A stretch of 64,000 nucleotides of DNA from JBBSUQ01 sp964389755 (GCA_964389755.1 CAYMEW010000007.1:48015-112014), one strand, 5' to 3'; positions 44,982 through 52,405 are shown, numbered from the stretch's first letter. The notes: generated from the sequence alone by a model not told the origin. A program made the numbers and translations.

Positions 44982-45428
44982 TTAGTAAGCCTCCGAATCT
45001 TCGTAAGGCAGTTCGGTAATTGCTTCCGTTAAGTTTTTAAGGTTTGTAAAAAACGGTTCCCGTTCATTTTCCGGAAGAAAAGAAAGGAACAGTTCATTGG
45101 CCTGGCGCATCAGTTCTTTGATGTGTTCACCCCACTTGTTTCCCTCCTCCGTGAGCCTGAGCAGGTGCTCGCGCCGGTCAGAGGGATTTACGGTACGTTC
45201 CACGAGTCCGCGTTCGCAAAGACAGTCGATGATGCGCACCATACACACCTTGTCGTGCATCAGGTGGTTCGCCAACTGCTGCTGGTTTATGCAGCCATTG
45301 TTCTTTGAAATAATGTACAGCGGAATAAAGTGTTTGGCTACCGGCGTGTCTTTTAACTGCACCGATATGATCCCCGCATACCTTTTTGACAATAATGAAA
45401 AGAACTTTCCGAGTGCAAAGAATTCCAT
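44982..45428 (-). CDS. MarR-family transcriptional regulator
   Basis: 148 residues with the winged helix-turn-helix of MarR. The recognition region INQQQLANHLMHDKVCMVRIIDCLCERGLVERTVNPSDRREHLLRLTEEG (about 48-97) includes the wing with the invariant DRR. MarR proteins repress efflux and stress genes until a phenolic or oxidising ligand binds. As first gene of the efflux operon with an inverted repeat over its own promoter, it is very likely the repressor of marR-adaptor-RND-TolC. Cys residues at about 63 and 69 in the DNA-binding region could sense oxidation (inference). Confidence 0.93.
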   Translation of the reverse strand: MEFFALGKFFSLLSKRYAGIISVQLKDTPVAKHFIPLYIISKNNGCINQQQLANHLMHDKVCMVRIIDCLCERGLVERTVNPSDRREHLLRLTEEGNKWGEHIKELMRQANELFLSFLPENEREPFFTNLKNLTEAITELPYEDSEAY

Positions 45429-45438
45429 GCTTTCAAAT

Positions 45439-45457
45439 TAGTTAACAAAGCTAACTA
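45439..45457 (-). promoter_or_regulatory. marR promoter with overlapping MarR operator
   Basis: Inverted repeat TAGTTA-N7-TAACTA (45439-45444 with 45452-45457) overlaps a perfect -7 box TAGCTTTG (45446-45453, reading leftward), 17 bases before the marR start. A repressor bound here would shut off its own operon. Confidence 0.7.
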
Positions 45458-45660
45458 TTCGCAGATTTAACCATTAATGCCTGCGCTATTTTAATTAAAA
45501 ATTAACAAATTGTGCCACGGGATGGAGCGTAGTCCCGAGCAACACACCTGTAACAACCCTTATTGTGCGAGGATGTTCTGCCGGAATTCAAATACTTCTA
45601 AAATCATGTTTTAATTTTAACACATTGTTTGAAACAGGTACATATAATACAGTATCATTA

Positions 45661-45693
45661 CTTGTGCTATACTCATGCTATACTTGTGCTATA
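45661..45693. repeat. Three tandem 11-mers at the edge of the repeat island
   Basis: CTTGTGCTATA, CTCATGCTATA, CTTGTGCTATA follow each other without gap; the middle copy differs by two bases. They directly adjoin the first hairpin unit of the larger array. Confidence 0.85.
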
Positions 45694-45694
45694 T

Positions 45695-46040
45695 ACCTGA
45701 AGTGCTTCTCCCTGCGGTCGAGGACTTCAGGTTTCAGTGTGAGGGTGGAGTGTGGAGTGTAGAGTGTGGAGTGTGAGTTTTGAGTGTGAGAGTGATCGCG
45801 CAGCACTTCTCCCTGCGGTCGAGGACTTCAGGTTTTCAGTGTGAGTGTGGAGTGTGGGCGTGGACACGTGTGGGACATTCGCGACAGAAGCAGAAACAGA
45901 AACAGAATGATCCCGGAAGTACTTCTCCCTGCGGTCGAAGACTTCGGGATTTCAGTGTGAGTGTGGAGTGTGGACACGTGTGGGACGTTTGCGGCAGAAG
46001 CAGAATGAGAATGATCCCGCAATACTTTTTCTCCCCCTCC
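45695..46040. repeat. Tandem array of about 105-115 bp hairpin units (family A)
   Basis: Three near-complete units and a cut fourth unit. Each unit has the core CTTCTCCCTGCGGTCGA, then GACTTC-A/G-GG, then GTGTGAGTGTGGAGTGTG, then GGACACGTGTGGGAC, and ends near GCAGAAGCAGAA. Unit 1 forms a 9 bp stem ACCTGAAGT / ACTTCAGGT (45695-45703 with 45724-45732). Unit 3 forms a stem of different sequence, ATCCCG-AAGT / ACTTCGGGAT with one bulge. Unit 2 has lost its left arm. Unit 4 begins at about 46012 and stops after TTTTTCTCCCCC. No coding frame runs through. Confidence 0.85.
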
Positions 46041-46086
46041 TAGAGTGGGAATTGCCGCGGAATTGCATGGTGTAGGTACATGGTTA

Positions 46087-46390
46087 GGCTTCGGAAGAAC
46101 GGTTTTGCTGTATATAAAGTTTATTGTATCCTACTTTTTCCCATTACAGCAAAAAGTAGCAAAAAGTGCTAGCGCTGCGTTGCAGCTGCCACCCAACAGG
46201 CATTTGTTCCGGAACATTTTACCAAACTTTCCGCCTGAGGGCGGATTCGGACAAGGTAAAAGTTCTGCGGAACTGCATGCGTTGGGTCCCGGCAGCTTCC
46301 ACTAAGGCGCGGTGTAAGCACATGCAGATTGCTTCGAATTGGAGCTTATTGTGTGTAGGGAGTTATTGCAGGGTGTAAAGTACGCGGTGA
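46087..46390. repeat. Long dispersed repeat with long imperfect hairpin, copy 1 (family B)
   Basis: It shares anchors with 63640-64000 in the same order: GTTTATTGTA, TAGCGCT-GTTGCAG, CTTGTTCC or TTTGTTCC, GATTGCTTCG, GTTGCAGG-GTAAAG or TTGCAGGGTGTAAAG, and GAGGCTTCGG. Internal pairings (left/right): GTGCT 46166-46170 with AGCAC 46317-46321; AGCTGCC 46184-46190 with GGCAGCT 46291-46297; CCCAAC 46192-46197 with GTTGGG 46281-46286; GCAT 46200-46203 with ATGC 46277-46280; GTTCC 46206-46210 with GGAAC 46269-46273; GAAC-a-TTTTACC 46212-46223 with GGTAAAAGTTC 46255-46265. A small CCGCC/GGCGG hairpin caps the loop. It splits a family A unit. Confidence 0.8.
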
Positions 46391-46497
46391 GGCTTCGGGT
46401 TTTCAGTGTGAGTGTGGAGTGTAGAGTGTGAGTGTGAGTCGGTGGACACGTGCGGGCACGCGTAGGATACTCGCGCCAGCATCAGAAGCAGAAGCGT
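46391..46497. repeat. Right-hand part of a family A unit beyond the family B insertion
   Basis: TTTTCAGTGTGAGTGTGGAGTGT, then a further (GAGTGTG)-type run, GGACACGTGCGGG, and GCATCAGAAGCAGAAGC match the second half of the array units left of the B element. The left half of a unit ends at about 46040, so the B element seems to have landed inside a unit. Confidence 0.7.
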
Positions 46498-46548
46498 GTG
46501 GCTTGTTTGTGACAGAGATTGTTTTATCTTTATTCCGCAATCAGGAAT

Positions 46549-47475
46549 ATGGATTATTCGGAAGACAAATTCAGGGAACACCTGCAACAGCTTGTACGGG
46601 CAAACGAACTGGACAGTGACCGTCCGCTGAGCCCGGATGAACTCAAAGAACTCGCGCTTTCCATGGGACTGAGCGAGACGCAGTGGCTTGCCCTGTTAAA
46701 AAAGGCGGACGAGCAACTCGAGCAGGCCCGCGGGCACATGCGTGTGCGGAATTATTCGGAAGCGATCCGTTGCGCGGAGGAGGCCACGGCCATTAACCCG
46801 TACATCCCGGACGGGAACGCGATCCTGGCGCAAAGTTATTTGCAACTCGGTCTTGAACAGGATCACGACGAATTCCTGCTGCGCGCCTCCCAGTGTGCCC
46901 GGATGGAACTCAAAAACGATCCGCAGGACCGCACGGCCATGAATGTCTTAAGCGCGCTGGAACACAAACACTCGGAAGGAAAGTTCAATTTCCGGCTGAT
47001 CAAAACGGTTTCGATCGCCTGTGCGATCGTTGCAGTGATCTTCGTGGTTATTTACCTCATCGCCGGACGCACAAGTCGTACGGAAACCGAGCGGATCATC
47101 GAGCAACATGAAGCAGCACGGGCACCCTCTTCCGCTGAAGTCGAACGCGCAAAACAGATTTACCTGCAGGCGGTTCGACGGAGGAATGACCACCTGCGTA
47201 CACTTGCCCCGAAATTTCCACCTGTTAACCGGGAACTGATCCGGGCACTCGACCGCTACGATTACAACAATCCTTCTCAATCCGAAGGGGAAGTGCTTTT
47301 GCTGAGCGGTAAACTGCGTAATTCAGGAAAACTGACTCAGGCAGACGAAGTTAACCTGGATGGAGATGCCAACCGCATTTCGACCGAAAAAATGCGCTGG
47401 ATCAATGCGATATCTGCCTATAACGAAGCTGTGGAACGATCCGGAAACGGCACACCGATGTCTTACCCCGAATGA
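46549..47475 (+). CDS. TPR-containing membrane protein with degenerate LemA-like C-terminus
   Basis: 308 residues from the ATG at 46549; a TTG 30 bases upstream lies at the near-consensus box TATCTTTA and is rejected as start. The N-terminal part (about 1-140) is helical with TPR-type blocks (HMRVRNYSEAIRCAEEATAINPYIPDGNAILAQSYLQLGLEQD). One membrane helix lies at about 152-174 (VSIACAIVAVIFVVIYLIAG). The C-terminal part (about 200-300) resembles LemA: a pair of helices with a conserved RRRNDHLRTLAP start and ending in ANRISTEKMRWINAISAYNEAV. The next gene is a TPM-domain protein, the usual LemA neighbour. The TPR-LemA joining is an inference from these blocks. The 4-base overlap supports one operon. 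Confidence 0.7.
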   Translation: MDYSEDKFREHLQQLVRANELDSDRPLSPDELKELALSMGLSETQWLALLKKADEQLEQARGHMRVRNYSEAIRCAEEATAINPYIPDGNAILAQSYLQLGLEQDHDEFLLRASQCARMELKNDPQDRTAMNVLSALEHKHSEGKFNFRLIKTVSIACAIVAVIFVVIYLIAGRTSRTETERIIEQHEAARAPSSAEVERAKQIYLQAVRRRNDHLRTLAPKFPPVNRELIRALDRYDYNNPSQSEGEVLLLSGKLRNSGKLTQADEVNLDGDANRISTEKMRWINAISAYNEAVERSGNGTPMSYPE

Positions 47476-48779
47476 AAAATATGCTTAGATACATTTTGCT
47501 GCTCAGTACCTGCCTTTTGATGCAGCGAGCCAGCGCCCAGCAGTCAGTTGATCACATTTACAACCCGAAAACGGAAGGGAACGGCTATGTTTCGAATGCC
47601 GACGGAATATTGAGTCAGACAACCGTGAACCGGTTAAATAAGATCCTGGCCGACCTGGAGCAAACAGATAGTTTCCAGGTAGCGGTGGTTTGCGTGAACA
47701 GCATCGGCAACGAGGTTCCGAAGGATGTGGCCACTACCCTTTTCAATTCCTGGGGCCTCGGGCGGGCCGGCTATGACGATGGTTTACTGATCTTACTCGT
47801 AAAAGACCAGCGCCGGATCGAATTCGAAACCGGTTACGGAACGGAAAGCGTACTGAGTGATGCGCGCGCATTCGAGATCCAGCAGGAAGACATGTTGCCG
47901 TATTTCCGGGAGGGTGACTACGACCAGGGGATTTTAAACGGCGTTGAAAGTACGGCGCGTTTTCTCAGCGGGAAGAAACCGGAATCGCGTGGGGAAGCCG
48001 GAAATTACTACCAAGACTACACACAAAGTGCGGACGATGATGCGCTGTATTCTGAAATCGAGGAAAGTCAGAACGCACGCCTGTGGAACACCATTCTGAT
48101 CATTTTGGGCTGGCATCTTGTGGGTGTACTCCTGTTCCTGATCTGTTTATTTGTGGTGCGCTTTACCCGCGATCCTTACGGAAAATACCGTCGCATCCGG
48201 TTGTTCCAGGCCTGGGTCTGGGCGATCGTTTTCCCGTTGACGCATATCTTCATTGTGCTCTTGACGCGGCGCCTGATGAATCGTTACCGGAACATGGTGC
48301 GTTTTTCGGGGAAAACGGGTGAGATCATGCACAAACTGACGGAGGCGGAAGAAGACGCTTACCTGAAAAGCGGTCAGATCGCCGAGGAACTGGTAAAAAG
48401 CGTGGACTACGATGTCTGGAAGACTGAGAACAGCGACGACCTGCTCGTTTTGCAGTATCGTCCGTTGTTTTCCGCGTATTCATCCTGCCCGAAATGCCGG
48501 TACCGCACCTGGAAAAAAGACTTCGACCGTATCACGATCCCACCGACCTACGTGAGTCCGGGTGCCGGCGAACGCCAGTATAGCTGCACACATTGCAAAC
48601 ACGTGAGCCACATGCGTTATTACATCCCAAAACTCCAGCGGTCAAGCAGTACGCGTAGCGGTTCCGGATGGCGCGGAAGCAGTTCGGGAAGTGTCGGAGG
48701 CGGCAGTTTCGGAGGCAGTTCGGGCGGTTCCTGGGGAGGCGGGCGCTCCGGTGGTGGTGGTGCCGGGAGTTCCTGGTAA
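47472..48779 (+). CDS. TPM-domain (YgcG/TLP18.3-type) membrane protein
   Basis: 435 residues: signal peptide, then the TPM domain (about 40-180) with GYVSNADGILSQTTVNRLNKIL, VCVNSIGNEVPKDVATTLFNSWGLG, DDGLLILLVKDQRRIEFETGYG and LPYFREGDYDQGI. Membrane helices lie at about 207-228 and 244-260. A zinc-ribbon pair (CPKCRYRTW and CTHCKH) comes near residue 340-380, and the tail is Gly/Ser-rich. TPM proteins take part in photosystem II repair in plants and have acid phosphatase activity in vitro; in bacteria the role is unclear. The Gly/Ser tail is usual for this family. Operon with the LemA-like gene. Confidence 0.9.
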   Translation: MKNMLRYILLLSTCLLMQRASAQQSVDHIYNPKTEGNGYVSNADGILSQTTVNRLNKILADLEQTDSFQVAVVCVNSIGNEVPKDVATTLFNSWGLGRAGYDDGLLILLVKDQRRIEFETGYGTESVLSDARAFEIQQEDMLPYFREGDYDQGILNGVESTARFLSGKKPESRGEAGNYYQDYTQSADDDALYSEIEESQNARLWNTILIILGWHLVGVLLFLICLFVVRFTRDPYGKYRRIRLFQAWVWAIVFPLTHIFIVLLTRRLMNRYRNMVRFSGKTGEIMHKLTEAEEDAYLKSGQIAEELVKSVDYDVWKTENSDDLLVLQYRPLFSAYSSCPKCRYRTWKKDFDRITIPPTYVSPGAGERQYSCTHCKHVSHMRYYIPKLQRSSSTRSGSGWRGSSSGSVGGGSFGGSSGGSWGGGRSGGGGAGSSW

Positions 48780-48833
48780 GTGAAGTTTTCTTCCCTGAAC
48801 TAATTTAGGAATACAAGCCTAACAAAAGTTAAA

Positions 48834-48851
48834 TATTTACCAGGGTAAATA
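48834..48851. promoter_or_regulatory. Operator-like palindrome before pirin
   Basis: Near-perfect palindrome TATTTACC-AG-GGTAAATA (8 of 9 pairs), the same core as the 28 bp palindrome before YceI at 34510-34537. It covers the -33 region of the promoter whose -7 box is at 48859-48866. Confidence 0.65.
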
Positions 48852-48858
48852 AATTGCG

Positions 48859-48866
48859 TATCTTTG
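48859..48866 (+). promoter_or_regulatory. -7 promoter box TATCTTTG for pirin-nitroreductase
   Basis: Perfect TAnnTTTG match 16 bases before the pirin ATG, with the palindrome at the -33 position. Confidence 0.7.
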
Positions 48867-48882
48867 TATTAAAATACATGAT

Positions 48883-49596
48883 ATGCAAGTTGTAAAACAC
48901 ACATCCGGAACGCGTGGCATGGCCAATCACGGCTGGCTCAACGCCAAACATTCATTCAGTTTTGCGAACTGGTACAACCCGGACCGCATCCATTTCGGCG
49001 CACTTCGTGTACTGAACGACGACATCATCGCGCCGGGTATGGGTTTCGGGACACATCCGCACGACAATATGGAGATCATTACGATCCCCCTGAAAGGTTC
49101 GCTTGCGCACAAGGATTCGATGGGACATTCTTCGGTGATCCGCCAGGGCGAAGTACAGGTCATGAGTGCCGGGACGGGTATCCAGCACAGTGAGTACAAC
49201 GCCAGTGAAAGTGAAGCGATCAATCTTTTCCAGATCTGGATCTTTCCGAATAAACGCAATGTTGAGCCGCGTTACGACCAGTTTCGCATCGACGAATCCA
49301 AAATGCACAATGATTTCCTGCAACTCATTTCCCCGGATGAATCCGGTGAAGGTTCCTGGATCCACCAGGATGCCTGGCTTTTTATGGCTGAAGCAGATGC
49401 TGAAAAAACGCTCGAATACAAACTGCACAAACCGGGCAACGGTGTGTACGTTATGAACATTTCAGGTGCATTCGAAGTTGCGGGAGAACAACTGAATATA
49501 CGCGACGCCGCCGGAATCTCGGAGACCGACTCAATTACGATCAAGACTTCGGAGAAGAGCCGTTTGCTGCTGATCGAAATCCCTATGGAATTTTAA
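48883..49596 (+). CDS. Pirin-family protein
   Basis: 237 residues, double cupin of the pirin family. The metal-binding N-terminal cupin contains GFGTHPHDNMEIITIPLKGSLAHKDSMGH with the conserved HPH, and GEVQVMSAGTGIQHSEYNAS follows. IWIFPNKRNVEPRYDQ marks the start of the second cupin. Family members bind Fe or other metals and some have quercetinase activity; they are often induced by oxidative or electrophile stress. The palindrome over the promoter and the adjacent nitroreductase support that. 9 bases separate it from the next gene. Confidence 0.93.
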   Translation: MQVVKHTSGTRGMANHGWLNAKHSFSFANWYNPDRIHFGALRVLNDDIIAPGMGFGTHPHDNMEIITIPLKGSLAHKDSMGHSSVIRQGEVQVMSAGTGIQHSEYNASESEAINLFQIWIFPNKRNVEPRYDQFRIDESKMHNDFLQLISPDESGEGSWIHQDAWLFMAEADAEKTLEYKLHKPGNGVYVMNISGAFEVAGEQLNIRDAAGISETDSITIKTSEKSRLLLIEIPMEF

Positions 49597-49605
49597 TTAA
49601 ATACA

Positions 49606-50244
49606 ATGAATAATAAGATCATCGACAACCTTAACTGGCGTTATGCCGTTAAAAAATACGATCCGTCGCAAAAGATCAGCGACAGCGACCTGCAAACCAT
49701 CCGTGAGGCGATCCGTTTGTCTCCGAGTTCCATGGGACTTCAGCCCTACAAAGTGCTGTTCATCGAAAACCCGGAGGTTCGTGCGAAATTGCGTGAAAAG
49801 GCATTTAACCAGACGCCGGTCACGGAGGCTTCATACGTCGTTGTCTTTGCCGTTTACTGCGAACTGGGCGACAAGCACGTACAGGATTACATGGAAACGA
49901 TCGCAACGACCCGAAACGTGGAGCGTTCGGCGATTGCCGGATTTGAACAGGCCGTGAAGGGCGCCATCGAACGTATGCCCGAAAAGGAAATGCAGCAGAC
50001 CTGGGCAGCCAAACAGACCTACATTGCGCTGGGCAACCTCCTGCACACCTGTGCTGCTTTGAAGATCGATGCGACGCCGATGGAAGGCTTCGACGCGGAT
50101 GGCTTCGATGAAATACTGGGGCTTGAAGCGCAAAACCTGCATACAACCGTAATCTGTACGATCGGTTACCGGCACGCGGAGGACAGTTTCCAAAACCTGA
50201 CAAAGGTTCGCAAACCGGAAGAAGAACTTTTCGAACTAATCTGA
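49606..50244 (+). CDS. NAD(P)H-dependent nitroreductase-like flavoprotein
   Basis: 212 residues of the nitroreductase (NfsB/FRase I) family. It starts IIDNLNWRYAVKKYDPSQKISDSDLQTIREAIRLSPSSMGLQPYK, with the RYAxKKYDP and SPSS(M/Y)GLQP FMN-binding blocks. ALGNLLHTCAALKIDATPMEGF (about 145-166) is the usual C-terminal FMN/nicotinamide segment. These enzymes reduce quinones and nitroaromatics with two electrons. It is the second gene of the pirin operon and is followed by a strong terminator. Confidence 0.93.
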   Translation: MNNKIIDNLNWRYAVKKYDPSQKISDSDLQTIREAIRLSPSSMGLQPYKVLFIENPEVRAKLREKAFNQTPVTEASYVVVFAVYCELGDKHVQDYMETIATTRNVERSAIAGFEQAVKGAIERMPEKEMQQTWAAKQTYIALGNLLHTCAALKIDATPMEGFDADGFDEILGLEAQNLHTTVICTIGYRHAEDSFQNLTKVRKPEEELFELI

Positions 50245-50263
50245 CGATACGCAACAACAACCT

Positions 50264-50296
50264 GTTCGCCCGCCTTCCGGCGGGCGAACTTTTTTT
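50264..50296 (+). terminator. Rho-independent terminator of pirin-nitroreductase
   Basis: Perfect 11 bp stem GTTCGCCCGCC / GGCGGGCGAAC, TTCC loop, then seven T. Confidence 0.95.
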
Positions 50297-50328
50297 AGCG
50301 CACCGGATATCCGTGCATCCCTGATATA

Positions 50329-50336
50329 TACCTTTG
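50329..50336 (+). promoter_or_regulatory. -7 promoter box TACCTTTG, leaderless EamA gene
   Basis: Perfect TAnnTTTG match ending 4 bases before the ATG at 50341. Transcription would start at or next to the start codon. Confidence 0.65.
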
Positions 50337-50340
50337 CCGC

Positions 50341-51264
50341 ATGAACAAGGGAATCCTGTATATGATCCTCTCCGGCCTGGCCTTCGTGCTGGTGAACTTT
50401 TTCGTAAAGGCGCTCGGACATCCCGAAAACTTCTCTCTCATCCCGGGTTTACAGGCTTATCCTGCACACGAACTCGTCTTTTTCCGTTCGGTGATCTCTT
50501 TTGCGATCAGCCTCTACATCATCAAACGCCGCCGTTTGCCTGTTCTCGGCAACAATAAAAAGTGGCTGATGATCCGCGGGGTTACGGGCATGATCGCGCT
50601 GACGCTTTTTTTCTATACACTACAGGCACTACCGCTTGCCATTGCATCGACTGTGCAGTACCTGGCTCCCCTGTTCACCGTATTGCTTGCCACGCGTATC
50701 CTGCGCGAACGCGTTTTACCGGTTCAGTGGTTATTCATCCTGGTATCTTTCAGTGGCATTGTCGTGATTGGCTTAAATGATTTTCTCGCGGCGGACCGCA
50801 AAGAATCGATTTCGACGCTGTGGTTACTGGCCGGAATCCTGTCGGCTTTTTTTTCCGGAATCGCTTACAATGCGATTGCCAAACTGCGGGATACGGACAC
50901 ACCGATCAACATCGTGTTGTACTTCCCGATGATCGCCGCTCCGTTGACGGGGATCTGGTGTCTTTTTGACTTTACGTTCCCGGTTGGCATCGAATGGCTG
51001 ATCCTGCTGATCATTGGTATTTTCACACAGATCGCCCAGGTATTGTTAACCAAGGCATTTCATCACGGAACCGCTTCGCGCATTGCTCCTTTCCAGTACC
51101 TGGGTTCGATCTATGCCCTGCTGATCGGGTACTTTATTTTTGACGAGAATCTGTCGCTGATTGCATACGGCGGAATGTTATTAATCCTTGCAGGCATCGT
51201 GGGGAATGCACTCTGGAAAATGATCCGCGGAAGGCGGGAACGCCGTTTAGCGGCGAATCAGTAA
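50341..51264 (+). CDS. EamA/DMT-family transporter
   Basis: 307 residues with ten membrane helices in two EamA repeats (about 5-150 and 165-295). Blocks include LYMILSGLAFVLVNFFVKAL at the start, LFFYTLQALPLAIASTVQYLAPLFTVLL, and the second repeat FHHGTASRIAPFQYLGSIYALLIGYFIFDE. Family members export or import amino acids, nucleotides or drugs; the substrate is not visible. The 3' end overlaps the convergent DUF58 gene by 7 bases. Confidence 0.9.
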   Translation: MNKGILYMILSGLAFVLVNFFVKALGHPENFSLIPGLQAYPAHELVFFRSVISFAISLYIIKRRRLPVLGNNKKWLMIRGVTGMIALTLFFYTLQALPLAIASTVQYLAPLFTVLLATRILRERVLPVQWLFILVSFSGIVVIGLNDFLAADRKESISTLWLLAGILSAFFSGIAYNAIAKLRDTDTPINIVLYFPMIAAPLTGIWCLFDFTFPVGIEWLILLIIGIFTQIAQVLLTKAFHHGTASRIAPFQYLGSIYALLIGYFIFDENLSLIAYGGMLLILAGIVGNALWKMIRGRRERRLAANQ

Positions 51265-52178
51265 AGTTTACTGCGTTTGATCAGGTAACGGAGCAGGACC
51301 TGTTCGTATCCGTCGTGGATATCAGCCTGCATAAAATCGATACGGTACCCAGCACAGCGCATTTCGATTTCCCGAAAGTATTCGCGAATGGCTTCCGTAT
51401 ATTTCTCCCGGACCTGGGCCGGTTGCAGTTTCATACGTTCACCGCTTTCCATGTCGACAAGTGTGTACGGCCTGTTTTGCAGGTTAAAGTCCAGTTCGGC
51501 CTTTCGATCGACCACGTGAAAAACAACTACTTCGTGTTTATTGTGCTTCAAGTGATTAAGCGCGCGGAAAAACTCATCGGTTCGCGAGGGATCGTCGAGG
51601 AGGTCCGAAAAGACCACGACCAGGCTGCGTTTGTGGCTCAGTTCGGCAATGTCGTGCAGTGCCTGAACGGCATCCGTTTGTTTTTGCTGTTGTTCGGTAT
51701 AGTTTACGAGTAGTTTTTCAAGTTCACTATACAGGTACCGGTGATGCAAGGGCGAGGATTTAGCTTCCGTATGGAGTTCGAGTTTGTCTGAGAACAGCGA
51801 TATACCGATGGCATCACGTTGTTTTTTCAGCAATTCGATCAGGCTTGCAGCTGCGTACACGGCGAACTCGACCTTGGTGAGGCTTCCGTCCTTTGGAAAG
51901 AACATGGACCCGGAACAGTCGATAACGACCTGGCAGCGCAGGTTTGTTTCTTCCTCGTACTTTTTTGTAAAGAGTCTTCCGCTTCGCGCATAGAGTTTCC
52001 AGTCGATGTGCCTGGTTGACTCCCCTTTGTTATAGAGGCGGTGTTCGGCGAATTCCACTGAGAAGCCGTGGTACGGACTCTTGTGCAAACCGGTTATAAA
52101 ACCTTCCACGACCTGCTTTGCGAGCAACTCGAGGTTGCCGAAGCGCGCCAAACGTAAACGATCGATCTCTTTATTCAT
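51258..52178 (-). CDS. DUF58-domain protein
   Basis: 306 residues. The DUF58 signature GFSVEFAEHRLYNKGESTRHIDWKLYARSGRLFTKKYEEE is at about 39-78. A von Willebrand A-like fold follows with a MIDAS-type DCSGSM (about 87-92), and further VWA segments LVVVFSDLLDD. Such proteins are usually coded next to MoxR ATPases and BatA-type proteins; none is present here, so this is an isolated copy. Function unknown, possibly a chaperone-like assembly role. The start is the ATG at 52178. Confidence 0.9.
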   Translation of the reverse strand: MNKEIDRLRLARFGNLELLAKQVVEGFITGLHKSPYHGFSVEFAEHRLYNKGESTRHIDWKLYARSGRLFTKKYEEETNLRCQVVIDCSGSMFFPKDGSLTKVEFAVYAAASLIELLKKQRDAIGISLFSDKLELHTEAKSSPLHHRYLYSELEKLLVNYTEQQQKQTDAVQALHDIAELSHKRSLVVVFSDLLDDPSRTDEFFRALNHLKHNKHEVVVFHVVDRKAELDFNLQNRPYTLVDMESGERMKLQPAQVREKYTEAIREYFREIEMRCAGYRIDFMQADIHDGYEQVLLRYLIKRSKLY

Positions 52179-52311
52179 TATCCCGAAGATACGGATTATC
52201 CCGTTCCCGATGAATAACGCGACGGATTACAGCATATTGTCCGGAAAAAGTATGGGACGAAAGCCCTTGAATAAAAGGCGGTGAAGACATATAGATTAGA
52301 ACATAACACGC

Positions 52312-52326
52312 TGTATTTCAAATACA
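52312..52326. promoter_or_regulatory. Short perfect inverted repeat TGTATTT-C-AAATACA
   Basis: A 7+1+7 inverted repeat in the divergent region between DUF58 and the esterase, about 70 bases upstream of the esterase -7 box. It could be a binding site; nothing else supports this. Confidence 0.3.
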
Positions 52327-52393
52327 AAAACACTGAAAAACCATTTCAGGGCGTATTCAGGCCAAGATGAGTCCGCGATCCTGAAAACTTCCC

Positions 52394-52401
52394 TATTTTT
52401 G
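52394..52401 (+). promoter_or_regulatory. -7 promoter box TATTTTTG, leaderless esterase gene
   Basis: Perfect TAnnTTTG match ending 4 bases before the ATG at 52406. Confidence 0.65.
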
Positions 52402-52405
52402 CCGG

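Noticed and set aside
45695..46040. CRISPR array
   Set aside because: Units are about 105-115 bp, similar throughout and end to end, with no short unique spacers of constant length and no cas genes.
46045..46305. Possible 86-residue gene in the repeat island
   Set aside because: It lies across the family B hairpin and the alignable copy at 63.7 kb does not keep the frame; composition is unlike the neighbouring genes.
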